A program made the position numbers and the translations under genes. The notes beneath the pieces are model-generated. The model was not told the origin of the DNA, did no database searches, and saw nothing but the letters and a program-made list of their open reading frames with translations. DNA of 64,000 nucleotides, taken from positions 52,498 through 116,497 of the forward strand of contig NZ_OOHJ01000001.1 in NCBI RefSeq assembly GCF_900323885.1, read 5' to 3'. Shown here piece after piece: positions 52,888-61,426 of the stretch; the stretch's first letter is position 1; each line of letters begins with the position of its first letter. Origin of the DNA: [Actinomadura] parvosata subsp. kistnae (GTDB taxonomy: Bacteria > Actinomycetota > Actinomycetes > Streptosporangiales > Streptosporangiaceae).

Positions 52888-53708
52888 GTGACCGCTACCG
52901 TGTCCGGCATGGGAGCTGTGGCCGTACATGAGGATTCTTTCGGTGAGTTGCTGCGGTCGTGGCGGCAGCGCAGGAGGGTGAGCCAGCTCGACCTGGCCAT
53001 CGAGGCGGACGTGTCGGCGCGGCACGTCAGCTTCCTGGAGACGGGCCGCGCCCGCCCGAGCCGCGAGATGGTGATGAGGCTGGCCGAGGAGCTGGAGGTG
53101 CCGCTGCGGCACCGCAACCGGCTGCTGGTGGCCGCCGGGTTCGCGCCCGTCTACCCGGAACGCGAGGTGCGCGCCCCGAGATGGGGGTGATCCGGCAGGC
53201 GCTGGACAAGATCCTCGCCGGGCACGAGCCGTACCCGGCGGTCGTGGTGGACGCGACGTGGAACCTGGTGGCCGCGAACGCGGCGGCGGCCATGTTCATG
53301 GAGGGGGTGCCCGAGGAGCTGCTGCGGGAGCCGGTCAACGTGATGCGGCTGTCGCTGCACCCCCAGGCGATGGGCGGGCGGCTGCTGAACCTCGCCGAGG
53401 TGCGCGCCCACCTGCTGCACCAGCTCCGCAGGCAGGCCGAGATGTCCGGCAACGGGCAGCTCGCCGAGCTGCACGACGAGCTGGCCTCCTACACCTACCC
53501 GGGCGTGGACCTCAACGTGGCGCACGTGCCCGGACCGGCCGACATCCTGGTGCCGCTGCGGATCGCGGCCGGGGACCGGGTGCTGTCGATGTTCACGACG
53601 ATTGCGACGTTCGGGACGCCGGTGGACGTGACGGTGTCGGAGCTGGCCATCGAGACGTTCTGGCCCAGCGACGAGGAGACCGCCGCCGCGTTCCGCAAGA
53701 ACGCCTGA
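52888..53708 (+). CDS. XRE-family MmyB-type transcriptional regulator (one apparent frameshift)
   Basis: About 273 residues after repair. The N-terminal HTH is SFGELLRSWRQRRRVSQLDL then AIEADVSARHVSFLETGRAR, PSREMVMRLAEELEVPLRHR. The frame breaks at about 53178; a fifth C in CGCCCCGAG gives REVRAPEMGVIRQALDKIL and the MmyB-like ligand-binding C-terminus (VVVDATWNLVAANAAAAMFM). MmyB regulators respond to fatty-acid-like ligands. GTG 52888 is used; ATG 52909 is in frame. A palindrome directly upstream is its probable operator. Confidence 0.82.
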
Positions 53709-53799
53709 ACGGGCGTCAGCGGGCGGCCGTCGGCGCGGCTGACGGCGGCGTCAGCGGGCGGTCGGCGGTGGGTTGGGCGGGTGGCGTCAGCGGGCGGTC
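53709..53799. repeat. Short direct repeats after the XRE gene
   Basis: GGCGTCAGCGGGCGG occurs three times (about 53712, 53747 and 53783), spaced 35-36 bp, in the gap to the convergent sialidase-like gene. The third copy covers its stop. Confidence 0.6.
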
Positions 53800-55249
53800 T
53801 GGGGTGCTTGGGGTGGGGGCTCGCCCGATGCGACCTCCGCCTCGACGGCGATCGTCGGCGGCTCGCCGCCCGCGATCGACAGGCCGCCCGTGACCGTCAG
53901 CGTGCGCACGTCGAACGCCCCGCCCGACGGCGCCCCCGCCACCGTGAACACCGGGAACGCGCTGCCGCCCGGCACGACCGAGGTGGAGATGTAGTCGCCG
54001 ACGGTACGGCCCTGCGTGCTGGTCGCCAGCCAGTCCGGCGCCATGCCCGCGTGCAGCTCCGTCGGCTGCGACCAGCTCGCGCCGCCGTTCGCCGAGGAGG
54101 TGAAAGCGACCGTGAGCCGGCAGGCGGCGGGCGCGCAGGCGGCGTCGGGGTAGCGGTAGTACGCCAGCGCCAGCCGCGCCCCCTTGCCTGAGCTCTCGCG
54201 GTCCACGCCGAGGCCGGGGATGAAGTGGTCGCCGTCGCCCCTGGTGACGCGGAGAGCGTCGCTCCAGGTGGCGCCGTTGGCCGACCTGCTCAGCACGATG
54301 TCGTTGCCCGCGCACTCCACCTGGAAGCGGCAGTCCTGCCAGACGACGTACACGGTGCCGGCCGCGTCCACCTCGGCCGACGGCAGCGGCGCGGCCCGCA
54401 GCCCGCCCCGACCGTGTGCCGCTGCACCGCCGACACCAGCACGCTGTCCTCCCAGCTCGCGCCGCCGTCGCGGGAACGGAAGGAGCGGATCTCGCCCGCT
54501 TCGCCCAGGTACGGCACCACCACGGCGCCGTTCGGCCGCACCACCGGCTGCGCGCCCAGGCCGGTCGCGGAGGTGCCGGTCACGGCCCACGTCTGGCCGC
54601 CATCGGAGGAACGGGCCACCTTGATCGCGTTGCCCGCCGCGTGGTCGTCGAACACCGCGTAACAGGTGCCGCGGAAGGCGCTGCCCGCGCCGTTGTCGCA
54701 GACGGCCCAGCTCTTGTCCAGGTCGCCGCCGGTGGCCGCGGTGACCGGCGCGCTCCAGGTCAGGCCGCCGTCGGTGGAGCGGCTGGTCAGGACCGCCGCC
54801 CCCGTCAGCCCGCCCGCGTCGTCGAGCGCGAGCGAGGTGATCAGCCAGGTGCCGTGCTCGGCGTCGAAGGCCACCGACGGGTCGCTGACCCGCCCGTACG
54901 GGCCCCCGCCCGGCGCGGTGATGCCGGGCAGCGTGCCCCTCGTCCAGGTGGCGCCGTTGTCGGTGGACGTGGCGAACGTGACGCCGGCCGCCCCGCCGTC
55001 ATGGAAGCGGCCCGCCTGCTGCGCGGTCACGATCGTCGAGCCCCAGTGGTAGGTGTCGGGCCCGGCCGAGGTACCGCGCTGGCCGCCCGTACCCGCACCC
55101 GCGGATAACTCCGTCAGCGGCACGGCCTCCGAGCCCACCTCCGAGTCCGCCTCCGACACCGCCGCCGCGGTCGACGGGGATAACAGCAGGGTCGCGGTGA
55201 TGACGGTGACGAGTCCGCCGAATACTCGGCGCCGGGCGGGCGATGGCAC
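53787..55249 (-). CDS. Secreted sialidase-like BNR protein (one apparent frameshift)
   Basis: About 488 residues after repair. A Sec signal peptide (GGLVTVITATLLLSPSTAAA) is followed by a beta-propeller with Asp boxes: STDNGATWTRG, STDGGLTWSAP, SSDGGQTWAV, RSRDGGASWED, SANGATWSDAL and SSANGGASWSQPTEL. The frame breaks near 54402-54408, where a fifth G restores HTVGGGLRAAPLPSAEVDA. It is unlike the cytoplasmic BNR gene at 51590 in having a signal peptide. True sialidase residues cannot be assigned. The start is ATG 55249. Extracellular and probably glycan-directed. Confidence 0.78.
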
Positions 55250-55448
55250 GGTTCACCTCACAGGCGTGTCAACATCCACTTGGCACCGTCCAGCGCCCGC
55301 TGTCAACTCCCGATCTACGCCACACCCTTCCTCATCGTGAAGATCCCCTGCTCATCGGCAGGGCGGGCCTGCGGCAGCCGCGCCGCGCACGTCCGCGGCG
55401 GCACGCCGTGAGAGGCGCTCGCTCTGGGACGTCCTTCCCCTGAACATC

Positions 55449-56567
55449 TCAGCGCTCGCCGTGGGCGACGTCCCGGTGGATGCGCGCCAGCGGCACGCCG
55501 TCGATCTGCAGGCGCCGCACGGTCTCGTTCACCATGAGGGGCGGGCCGCACACGTACACGTCGTGCTCCGCCCACGAATGGAAGCGCTGCGTCACCTCGG
55601 GCAGGCGGCCGCGCATGCCGTCGTAGGCGGGCTGGTCCGACACCACCGGCAGCACCCGCAGCCACGGGAACGACGACTCCATCCTGATCAGGTCCGGCAG
55701 GTCGTACAGCTCCTCGGCGGTGCGGGCGCCGTACAGCAGGTGGATGTTGGGGCGGCGGCCGGAGGCGATGACGGACTCGATGATCGCCTTCAGCGGCGCC
55801 AGGCCCGTGCCGCCGGCCACGCACAGCATGTCGCGCACGCTGTGCTCGCGCAGCGCCATCGTGCCCATCGGCGGGCCCAGCATGAGCGTGTCGCCGACGC
55901 GCGTGTGCCGGATCAGCGTGGTCGAGACCCAGCCGCCCGGCACCGAGCGCACGTGCAGCGTGAGCGTGTTGTCCGGGCGGGGCGCGTTCGCGATCGAGAA
56001 CGTCCGCCACACGCGCGGCCAGCGCGGCGTCTGCACGTTGACGTACTGTCCCGGCGTGAACGGCAGGCGCTGCGTCGGCCGCAGCGTCAGCACCGCGATG
56101 TCGCGGTGACGCAGCTCGTGGTCGATCACCTCGGCCAGCCACCAGGCGGGGGAGACCCCGGCGTCCGACTCGGCCGACTCGATCATGAGGTTGGCCGCCG
56201 CCGTGTACGCCGACACCCAGGCCGCCTCGATCTCGTGGTTCCAGACGTCGGCCGCGAACCGGCGGATCGTGGCCAGCAGGGCGTTGCCCACGGCCGTGTA
56301 GTGCTCCGCGATCACGCCGTACTTGCGGTGGTCCCTGCCGAGCTGCCCGAGGAAGGCCGCCAGGCTGTCCGGGCTGTCCAGGCTCCACACGATCCGCGTC
56401 AGCGCCCCGAACAACCGGTCCCGCTGGACGTCCATGGCGGGCGGGAACATGCCCCGTAAGTGCGGGTTCTCGGCGAACAAGCGGCCGTAGAAGTAGGCCG
56501 TGGCCTTGTCGGCCATCGGCTCGACGACGGAGAAACTCTCTTTGACCAGTCGCGGATTCAACGACAT
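55449..56567 (-). CDS. Globin-coupled FAD/NAD reductase (flavohemoprotein-like)
   Basis: About 372 residues from ATG 56567 (MSLNPRLVKESFSVVEPMAD), the usual start for this family. Residues about 1-130 are a single-domain globin (TAYFYGRLFAENPHLRGMFP, with the proximal His in HRKYGVIAEHYTAVGNAL). The rest is a ferredoxin reductase-like module: RVWRTFSIANAPRP for FAD, CVAGGTGLAPLKAIIES for NAD and DVYVCGPPLMVNETVRR. Such proteins act as nitric oxide dioxygenases. The frame extends upstream to 56663 but lacks support. No regulator adjoins it. Confidence 0.88.
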   Translation of the reverse strand: MSLNPRLVKESFSVVEPMADKATAYFYGRLFAENPHLRGMFPPAMDVQRDRLFGALTRIVWSLDSPDSLAAFLGQLGRDHRKYGVIAEHYTAVGNALLATIRRFAADVWNHEIEAAWVSAYTAAANLMIESAESDAGVSPAWWLAEVIDHELRHRDIAVLTLRPTQRLPFTPGQYVNVQTPRWPRVWRTFSIANAPRPDNTLTLHVRSVPGGWVSTTLIRHTRVGDTLMLGPPMGTMALREHSVRDMLCVAGGTGLAPLKAIIESVIASGRRPNIHLLYGARTAEELYDLPDLIRMESSFPWLRVLPVVSDQPAYDGMRGRLPEVTQRFHSWAEHDVYVCGPPLMVNETVRRLQIDGVPLARIHRDVAHGER

Positions 56568-56870
56568 ATTCCAGCCCCACCCTTTTCGGCCGGCACGCAT
56601 TCCGGCCTCGACCTGCACCTCCCTGACAGTCCGGGTCGCGAGCGCGGGGCCCTCCCCGGCCATTCCCGTACGCTCGAAATTGAGTCTTACACCACCGATG
56701 ACGCGTCACAACCGATTCTCCCCAATTTCGCGTGTTTTCGATTGGGGCAGGCGAAAGTAATTATTTCTCGCATTTGGCTGGGCTCGCTGTGGGGCCGTCC
56801 CTTGTCGGCGGGCGGAACATCATTCGGTGGAACGGTTTCCGGGCCGGGGCGGGAGGCGTACGATCCGGCC
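56568..56870. other. Intergenic region between globin-reductase and a small hypothetical gene
   Basis: About 300 bp, AT-richer around 56690-56770 (GAAAGTAATTATTTCTCGC). It must contain divergent promoters for the globin-reductase and the small hypothetical gene. I see no clear operator. Confidence 0.4.
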
Positions 56871-57167
56871 ATGGCAGTCCTCCACCCCAAGCGGGTCGCT
56901 TGGGAGGGCGCACGCACCTTCGTCTCCGCCGCCACCACGGACGCCTACTGGTGGCTCAGCGACACGGTGGGGCAGTACCTGGGGCTCATGTACCAGCTCC
57001 AGCTCTGCGAAACACGGCTGCGGCTGCAGGGGGAGCCGGACGTGGAGGCGGCGTACGAGGAGGTCGGGGCCTGGCGCGCCCGCCTCGACGACCTCCTCAC
57101 CACCACCCCCTCCACCACCTCCCTCCTCACCCAACTCATCACCGAAACCACCTCCCGCCTCCCCTAA
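56871..57167 (+). CDS. Small hypothetical protein
   Basis: 98 residues from ATG 56871 with GGGAGG 13 bp upstream. It is helical (GQYLGLMYQLQLCETRLRLQ) with a Trp pair AYWWLSD. The C-terminal stretch TTTPSTTSLLTQLITETTSR is low complexity. I do not recognise a family. It stands alone, and the following about 690 bp hold no gene. Confidence 0.55.
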   Translation: MAVLHPKRVAWEGARTFVSAATTDAYWWLSDTVGQYLGLMYQLQLCETRLRLQGEPDVEAAYEEVGAWRARLDDLLTTTPSTTSLLTQLITETTSRLP

Positions 57168-57860
57168 CCCCACCCACCGCACTGTGCCGTGCCGCGCCGC
57201 GTTGCGCCGTGCTGCGTCGTGCTGTGCTGCGCCGTGCTGCGCCCCGCCGGGCCCGGCCGGACCGCCCCGCGTTACGCGTCGGCCGCGCCGCACCCGCGCC
57301 GCACCGCTTGGTGCAAGCCACGCTCCGGGCGCCATGTGCTGTGCGCCGCGCCACGTCTTGCGCGCCTCGCGTTGTGCGTCTCGCGTTGTCTGGGCTGGGC
57401 CAGCTCGGCAGAGCGCGTTCCGTGCCACGTGCCGTGCGCCCCCGCGCGCGGCCTCGTGCCACGCACCACTCGCGGCCTCTTGTGGGCCTCGGGTTGGGCG
57501 GGGCTTGCGCGGTCGCCGTGCCCGCTGGCGACACACGCACGCCGGGCGCCCCCTTGGGCTGTGTGCTCGCGAGATCGCGTGTGTCGGCTCGCCACGGCCT
57601 GTGCGACCCCGGCGTTGTGCCGGGCGGTGGCCGTGCCCCGGGCGTCGTGACCGGACGTGTGCGCCGGGGCGGGTGGCGGGATCGGGGCGCCTCGTGGGAG
57701 GTACCGGGACGAATCGCGGAAAGCCCGCGCAGGGGCAGGCAAGGGATCTTTGGGAGGGGTGACATATCGGAAAGGGAGTGCGCCATGATGGGGCATGGGG
57801 CCGTCCCCGTGAGGCCGAAGCCGATGGCCGCCCGACTCCACCATGCCCCCTGGAGATCGC
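57168..57860. other. GC-rich low-complexity intergenic region
   Basis: The first about 300 bp are built of short GCCGTGC and GTGCTGCGCC-like words (57180-57260) and similar CGCGCC runs. No ORF here has a ribosome site or family similarity. The final part near 57770-57860 (AAAGGGAGTGCGCCATG) leads into the amidotransferase gene. Confidence 0.5.
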
Positions 57861-58547
57861 ATGTCCCGACCGCTGATCGGTATCACCGCCTATTTCGAAG
57901 CAGCCCGCTGGGGTGACTGGGTGCGGGAGGCCGTGTTGTCCCCGCCCTCGTACGCCAGGGCCGTCGGGCGGGCTGGGGGCGCGCCGGTGGTGCTGCCGCC
58001 GCTGGCCCCGAGCGCCGTGGACGACTACGTGAGCGGGCTGAGGGGCGTCGTCCTGGCGGGCGGCGTGGAGCTGGGAGCGGAGGCGTACGGCGGCGAGCAG
58101 GACGCGCGGGTCCACGAGCCGCAGGCGCAGCGTGACCGGTTCGAGCTGGCGCTGGCGCGGGCGGCGGTGCGCGCCGACGTGCCCATCCTGGCCGTCGCCA
58201 GGGGCATGCACGTGCTGAACGTCGCCCAGGGCGGCACGCTGATCCCGTGGCTGCCGGACGTGCTCGACAGCGACCGGCACGCCGAGCCCGACGGCGGGCA
58301 CACGATCCAGGTGAGCGTGTCCAGCAAGCTGGGCAAGGCGGTGGGGGAGCGGGTGGAGACGAGTGCCCCGCACCACCAGTCCGTACGCCGCCTCGGCACG
58401 GGCCTGCTGGCCGTGGCCTGGGCCGAGGACCAGATCGTCGAGGGCATCGAGCTGCAGGGGCACCGGTTCGGCGTGGGCGTGCAGTGGCATCCGGAAAGGG
58501 GCGGCGACACCCGGCTCTTCGATGCGTTCATCGAGGCGGCCCGCTAG
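57861..58547 (+). CDS. Class I glutamine amidotransferase/gamma-glutamyl hydrolase (peptidase C26) lacking the catalytic Cys
   Basis: 228 residues from ATG 57861 (GGAG six bases upstream). The PuuD-type core is present: GVVLAGGVELGAEAYGG, DRFELALARAAVRADVPILA, and VQWHPERGG with the His and Glu of the triad. The nucleophile elbow reads LAVARGMHVLNVAQGG, with Ala where the family has Cys (GICRG). Codon GCC at that site shows no frame problem. So it may be a non-catalytic homologue or use another mechanism. It is followed 9 bp later by an esterase gene. Confidence 0.78.
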   Translation: MSRPLIGITAYFEAARWGDWVREAVLSPPSYARAVGRAGGAPVVLPPLAPSAVDDYVSGLRGVVLAGGVELGAEAYGGEQDARVHEPQAQRDRFELALARAAVRADVPILAVARGMHVLNVAQGGTLIPWLPDVLDSDRHAEPDGGHTIQVSVSSKLGKAVGERVETSAPHHQSVRRLGTGLLAVAWAEDQIVEGIELQGHRFGVGVQWHPERGGDTRLFDAFIEAAR

Positions 58548-58556
58548 GCTGCGATC

Positions 58557-59471
58557 ATGCCGCTGCACCCCCAGGCGCGGGAGCACCTCGCCCGATACCC
58601 ATCGGATCTGGACACCGACCTGGCCGCGCTCGACCTGGCCGCGATCCAGGAGATGCGCGCGCAGGACGCCTTCGCGGACCATCGCGGGCCGCTGACGAAG
58701 CTGCCGTTCGTGCGTGACGAGCTGGCCGAGGGCGTCCCGATCCGCATCTACCGCGCCGATCCGGGCGACGACCCGCTGCCGGTCGTGGTCTACTTCCACG
58801 GCGGCGGCTGGGTGTTCGGCAGCGTCAAGCGCAACGACGCGACCGCCCGCGACCTGGCGATCCGCACGGGCGCGGTGGTGGTGTCGGTCGACTACCGGCT
58901 GGCGCCGGAGCATCCGTTCCCGGCCGCCGCCGACGACGCCTGGACGGTGGTGCGCGACCTGTTCGCCAGGCCCGCCTTCTACCAGAGCAACGGCAGCGTC
59001 GCCGTCTGCGGCGACAGCGCCGGCGGCAATCTGGCGGCGGTCGCGGCGTGGCAGGCGCGCGACGCCGGCCTGACTCTGGCCCACCAGGTGCTCGTCTACC
59101 CGGTGCTCGACGTGGCGATGGACACGCCGAGCTACCGCGAGTTCGCCAAGGGCTTCGGCCTGGACGCCGCGGAGATGGCCTGGTTCGCCCGCCAGTACGC
59201 GCCCGGCGCCGACCCGGCCGACCCGCGCCTGTCCCCGCTGCGCCTGCCCGACATGTCGGGCCTGGCTTCGGCCACGGTGGTGACCGCCGAGTACGACGTG
59301 CTCAGGGACGAGGGCGAGCGGTACGCCGCGCGCCTGGCCGAGGCGGGCGTGCCGGTGGACCTGCGCAGGTTCGAGGGCGCGGTGCACAGCTTCTACGTGC
59401 TGCCCGGCCTGTTCGACCAGGCGATCGAGGCCCGCGAGTACGTCGCCGAACGGCTGCGGGAGCACCTGTGA
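58557..59471 (+). CDS. HSL-family alpha/beta hydrolase (esterase/lipase)
   Basis: 304 residues. The oxyanion motif VVYFHGGGWVFGSV and the nucleophile elbow VCGDSAGGNLAAVAAW are typical of the hormone-sensitive lipase family. YRLAPEHPFPAA and the catalytic Asp/His region VTAEYDVLRDEG and AVHSFYVLPG complete it. There is no signal peptide. It begins 9 bp after the amidotransferase-like gene and is followed by an enoyl-CoA hydratase, suggesting cotranscription. Confidence 0.9.
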   Translation: MPLHPQAREHLARYPSDLDTDLAALDLAAIQEMRAQDAFADHRGPLTKLPFVRDELAEGVPIRIYRADPGDDPLPVVVYFHGGGWVFGSVKRNDATARDLAIRTGAVVVSVDYRLAPEHPFPAAADDAWTVVRDLFARPAFYQSNGSVAVCGDSAGGNLAAVAAWQARDAGLTLAHQVLVYPVLDVAMDTPSYREFAKGFGLDAAEMAWFARQYAPGADPADPRLSPLRLPDMSGLASATVVTAEYDVLRDEGERYAARLAEAGVPVDLRRFEGAVHSFYVLPGLFDQAIEAREYVAERLREHL

Positions 59472-59528
59472 TGGACGACTGATGGACGACGCTCGTACGA
59501 CGCCGCGGGGGCACCTGTGATGGACGCC
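59460..59528. repeat. About 50-bp direct duplication at a gene junction
   Basis: GCACCTGTGATGGACG at 59462 recurs at 59511. The first copy ends the esterase gene and the second supplies the start of the enoyl-CoA hydratase gene, so the intergenic segment looks like a local tandem duplication. Confidence 0.55.
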
Positions 59529-60302
59529 TACACCAAGCTCAAGCTCGACACCCCGGCCGAAGGCGTGCTGCGGGTCACGATCAGCGAGCCCGCCCGGCTC
59601 AACGCCGTCGACGCGACCGCCCACCGCGAGCTGGGCGAGGTCTGGCGCGACGCCGACCGCGACGACAGCGTGCGGGTGATCCTGGTCAGGGGTGAGGGCC
59701 GGGCGTTCTCGGCGGGCGGCGACCTGTCCATGATCGAGGACATGATGCGCGACCACGCCACGAGGTTGCGTGTGTTCGCCGAGGCCCGCGACATCGTCTA
59801 CAACGTCCTCAACTGCTCCAAGCCGGTCGTCTCCGCCATCCAGGGCCCGGCCGTCGGCGCGGGGCTGGCGGTCGCGCTGCTGGCCGACATCTCGGTGGCG
59901 GGCCGCACCGCGCGGATCATCGACGGTCACACCCGGCTCGGGGTCGCGGCCGGCGACCACGCGGCGATCATCTGGCCGCTGTTGTGCGGCATGGCGAAGG
60001 CGAAGTACCACCTGCTGCTGTGCGAGCCGGTGACGGGTGAGCAGGCGGAGCGGATGGGGCTGGTCAGCGTGTGCGTGGACGACGACGAGGTGCACGAGCG
60101 CGCCATGGAGATCGCCGTCAGGCTGGCGGCCGGCGCGCAGGAGGCGATCAGGCTCACCAAGTACTCGCTGAACAACTGGCTGCGCCTGGCCGGCCCGTCG
60201 TTCGACGCGTCGCTGGCGATGGAGTTCCTCGGTTTCACCGGCCCGGACATCGCGGAGGGCGTGCGCGCGCTGCGGGAGAAGCGGCCGCCCGCCTTCGGCT
60301 GA
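59520..60302 (+). CDS. Enoyl-CoA hydratase/isomerase family protein
   Basis: 260 residues. The oxyanion-hole pairs are visible in [15 protein letters not shown] and [18 protein letters not shown], typical of crotonase-fold enzymes. [20 protein letters not shown] carries the second acidic position as Asp, a known variant. [20 protein letters not shown] and the C-terminal [20 protein letters not shown] are conserved. It probably hydrates or isomerises an acyl-CoA. ATG 59520 is used; GTG 59517 is immediately upstream. Probably cotranscribed with the esterase. Confidence 0.92.
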   Translation: MDAYTKLKLDTPAEGVLRVTISEPARLNAVDATAHRELGEVWRDADRDDSVRVILVRGEGRAFSAGGDLSMIEDMMRDHATRLRVFAEARDIVYNVLNCSKPVVSAIQGPAVGAGLAVALLADISVAGRTARIIDGHTRLGVAAGDHAAIIWPLLCGMAKAKYHLLLCEPVTGEQAERMGLVSVCVDDDEVHERAMEIAVRLAAGAQEAIRLTKYSLNNWLRLAGPSFDASLAMEFLGFTGPDIAEGVRALREKRPPAFG

Positions 60303-60586
60303 GACGTCCGGGCCGCCGGATCCTGGCGCGGGACGAATGCTTCCCAGACCCTCGGGTAGTCGGCTGTCACGGAGGACGACGACGGGGGAGGAGGTCAGAC
60401 GACGCGGTCGCCGGCCGCGGAAGGCCGCGGGGCGGTCCGAGTGCCCGCGCCGCGAGGGGTTGAGCAACCAGCTCCCCGCTTACATGGCGTGGCCCGCCCG
60501 ATCTCGGCGCCGATCGGGCGGCCGGGCTCCCCGCAGAGGGCTCCGGATCAGGACCGGCAGCAGGTCCGGACCAGAGCCCGCAGAAG

Positions 60587-60670
60587 GGGCCCGCACCAGG
60601 GCCCAGTATGAGGGCCCGCACCAGGGCCCAGTATGAGGGCCCGCATGAGGGCCCAGCATGAGGGCCCGGC
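60587..60670. repeat. 25-bp tandem repeat array
   Basis: Copies start at 60587, 60612 and 60637, with a partial one at 60662, core GGGCCCGCACCAGGGCCCAG. The array is itself made of palindromic GGGCCC. The 396-bp gap from 60303 to 60698 holds this array but no gene. Confidence 0.75.
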
Positions 60671-60698
60671 CTACAGGTCAGGGCTCGGGCGATGGCCC

Positions 60699-61286
60699 CT
60701 ACCGGGGGCGGCGGGCGTGGAACACGAAGGCCGGCGGAGTGTTCCGCCACACGGTACGCCCCGGCACCACTTCCTCGAACCGCTCGGCCAGCAGCGCGCG
60801 GAAGCGCCGCGCCGAGCTGAGCGGGATGGCGTGGATGTAGGAGAACGTGGTGAACGCCGCCCCCGGGCTCATCGCCCCCGTCACCGCGCCCAGCAGCTCG
60901 CGCTGCAGCTGGTCGGGGAACGCGGCCCACGGCAGGCCGCTGACCACGACGTCCGCCATTCCGAGCCCGCGCTCGGCGAGGAGCCGGCCCAGCCGCGTGG
61001 CGTCCTCGTTGGCGACGTCCACCTTGGGGAAGCGCTCGGCCAGCAGCCGGGCCATCGGCTCGTTGAGCTCGACGGCCAGGTGGTGGCCGCGCCCGCCGAG
61101 GCGCTGCTGGATCTCGGCGGTGAACGGGCCCGTGCCGGGCCCGAGTTCGACGACGACCGGCTCGCCCTTCTCGGGGACCGGCGCGCAGACGGCCGCGGCC
61201 AGGCGCCGCGAGCTCGGCGCGAGGGCGCCGATGGTCGCGGGGTTGCGCAAGAACTGGCCGAGGAACAGTGCGGTGTCGTTGGGCAT
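60699..61286 (-). CDS. SAM-dependent methyltransferase (PmtA/phospholipid N-methyltransferase-like)
   Basis: 195 residues. LGQFLRNPATIGALAPSSRR at the start and the SAM motif VVVELGPGTGPFTAEIQQRL match the phospholipid N-methyltransferase group. ADVVVSGLPWAAFPDQLQRE is motif IV, and AAFTTFSYIHAIPLSSARRF the C-terminal signature. No signal peptide. It probably methylates phosphatidylethanolamine or another lipid at the membrane surface. ATG 61286 starts the gene; the divergent sensor kinase begins 141 bp away. Confidence 0.87.
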   Translation of the reverse strand: MPNDTALFLGQFLRNPATIGALAPSSRRLAAAVCAPVPEKGEPVVVELGPGTGPFTAEIQQRLGGRGHHLAVELNEPMARLLAERFPKVDVANEDATRLGRLLAERGLGMADVVVSGLPWAAFPDQLQRELLGAVTGAMSPGAAFTTFSYIHAIPLSSARRFRALLAERFEEVVPGRTVWRNTPPAFVFHARRPR

Positions 61287-61426
61287 GACCTGAACCTAGG
61301 GCCGCGAGCGCCGTTGATCGCTCCACCGTCCGGGCGGACCTCCGGCCACTTGGAGGAGGCGCGCTCCTCCGGCAGGAGGACGAGCGGGCGGGATCCGGGA
61401 GGCGGCGGGGCGGATACGGTGTGTCC

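Noticed and set aside
57139..57860. Cys/Arg-rich frames in the low-complexity region after the small hypothetical gene
   Set aside because: Built from repeated short words, with no ribosome sites and no recognisable protein features.
56820..60467. A 1215-codon minus-strand open frame
   Set aside because: Its translation is an Arg/His/Gly-rich antisense of real plus-strand genes (amidotransferase, esterase, enoyl-CoA hydratase) that have ribosome sites and family motifs.
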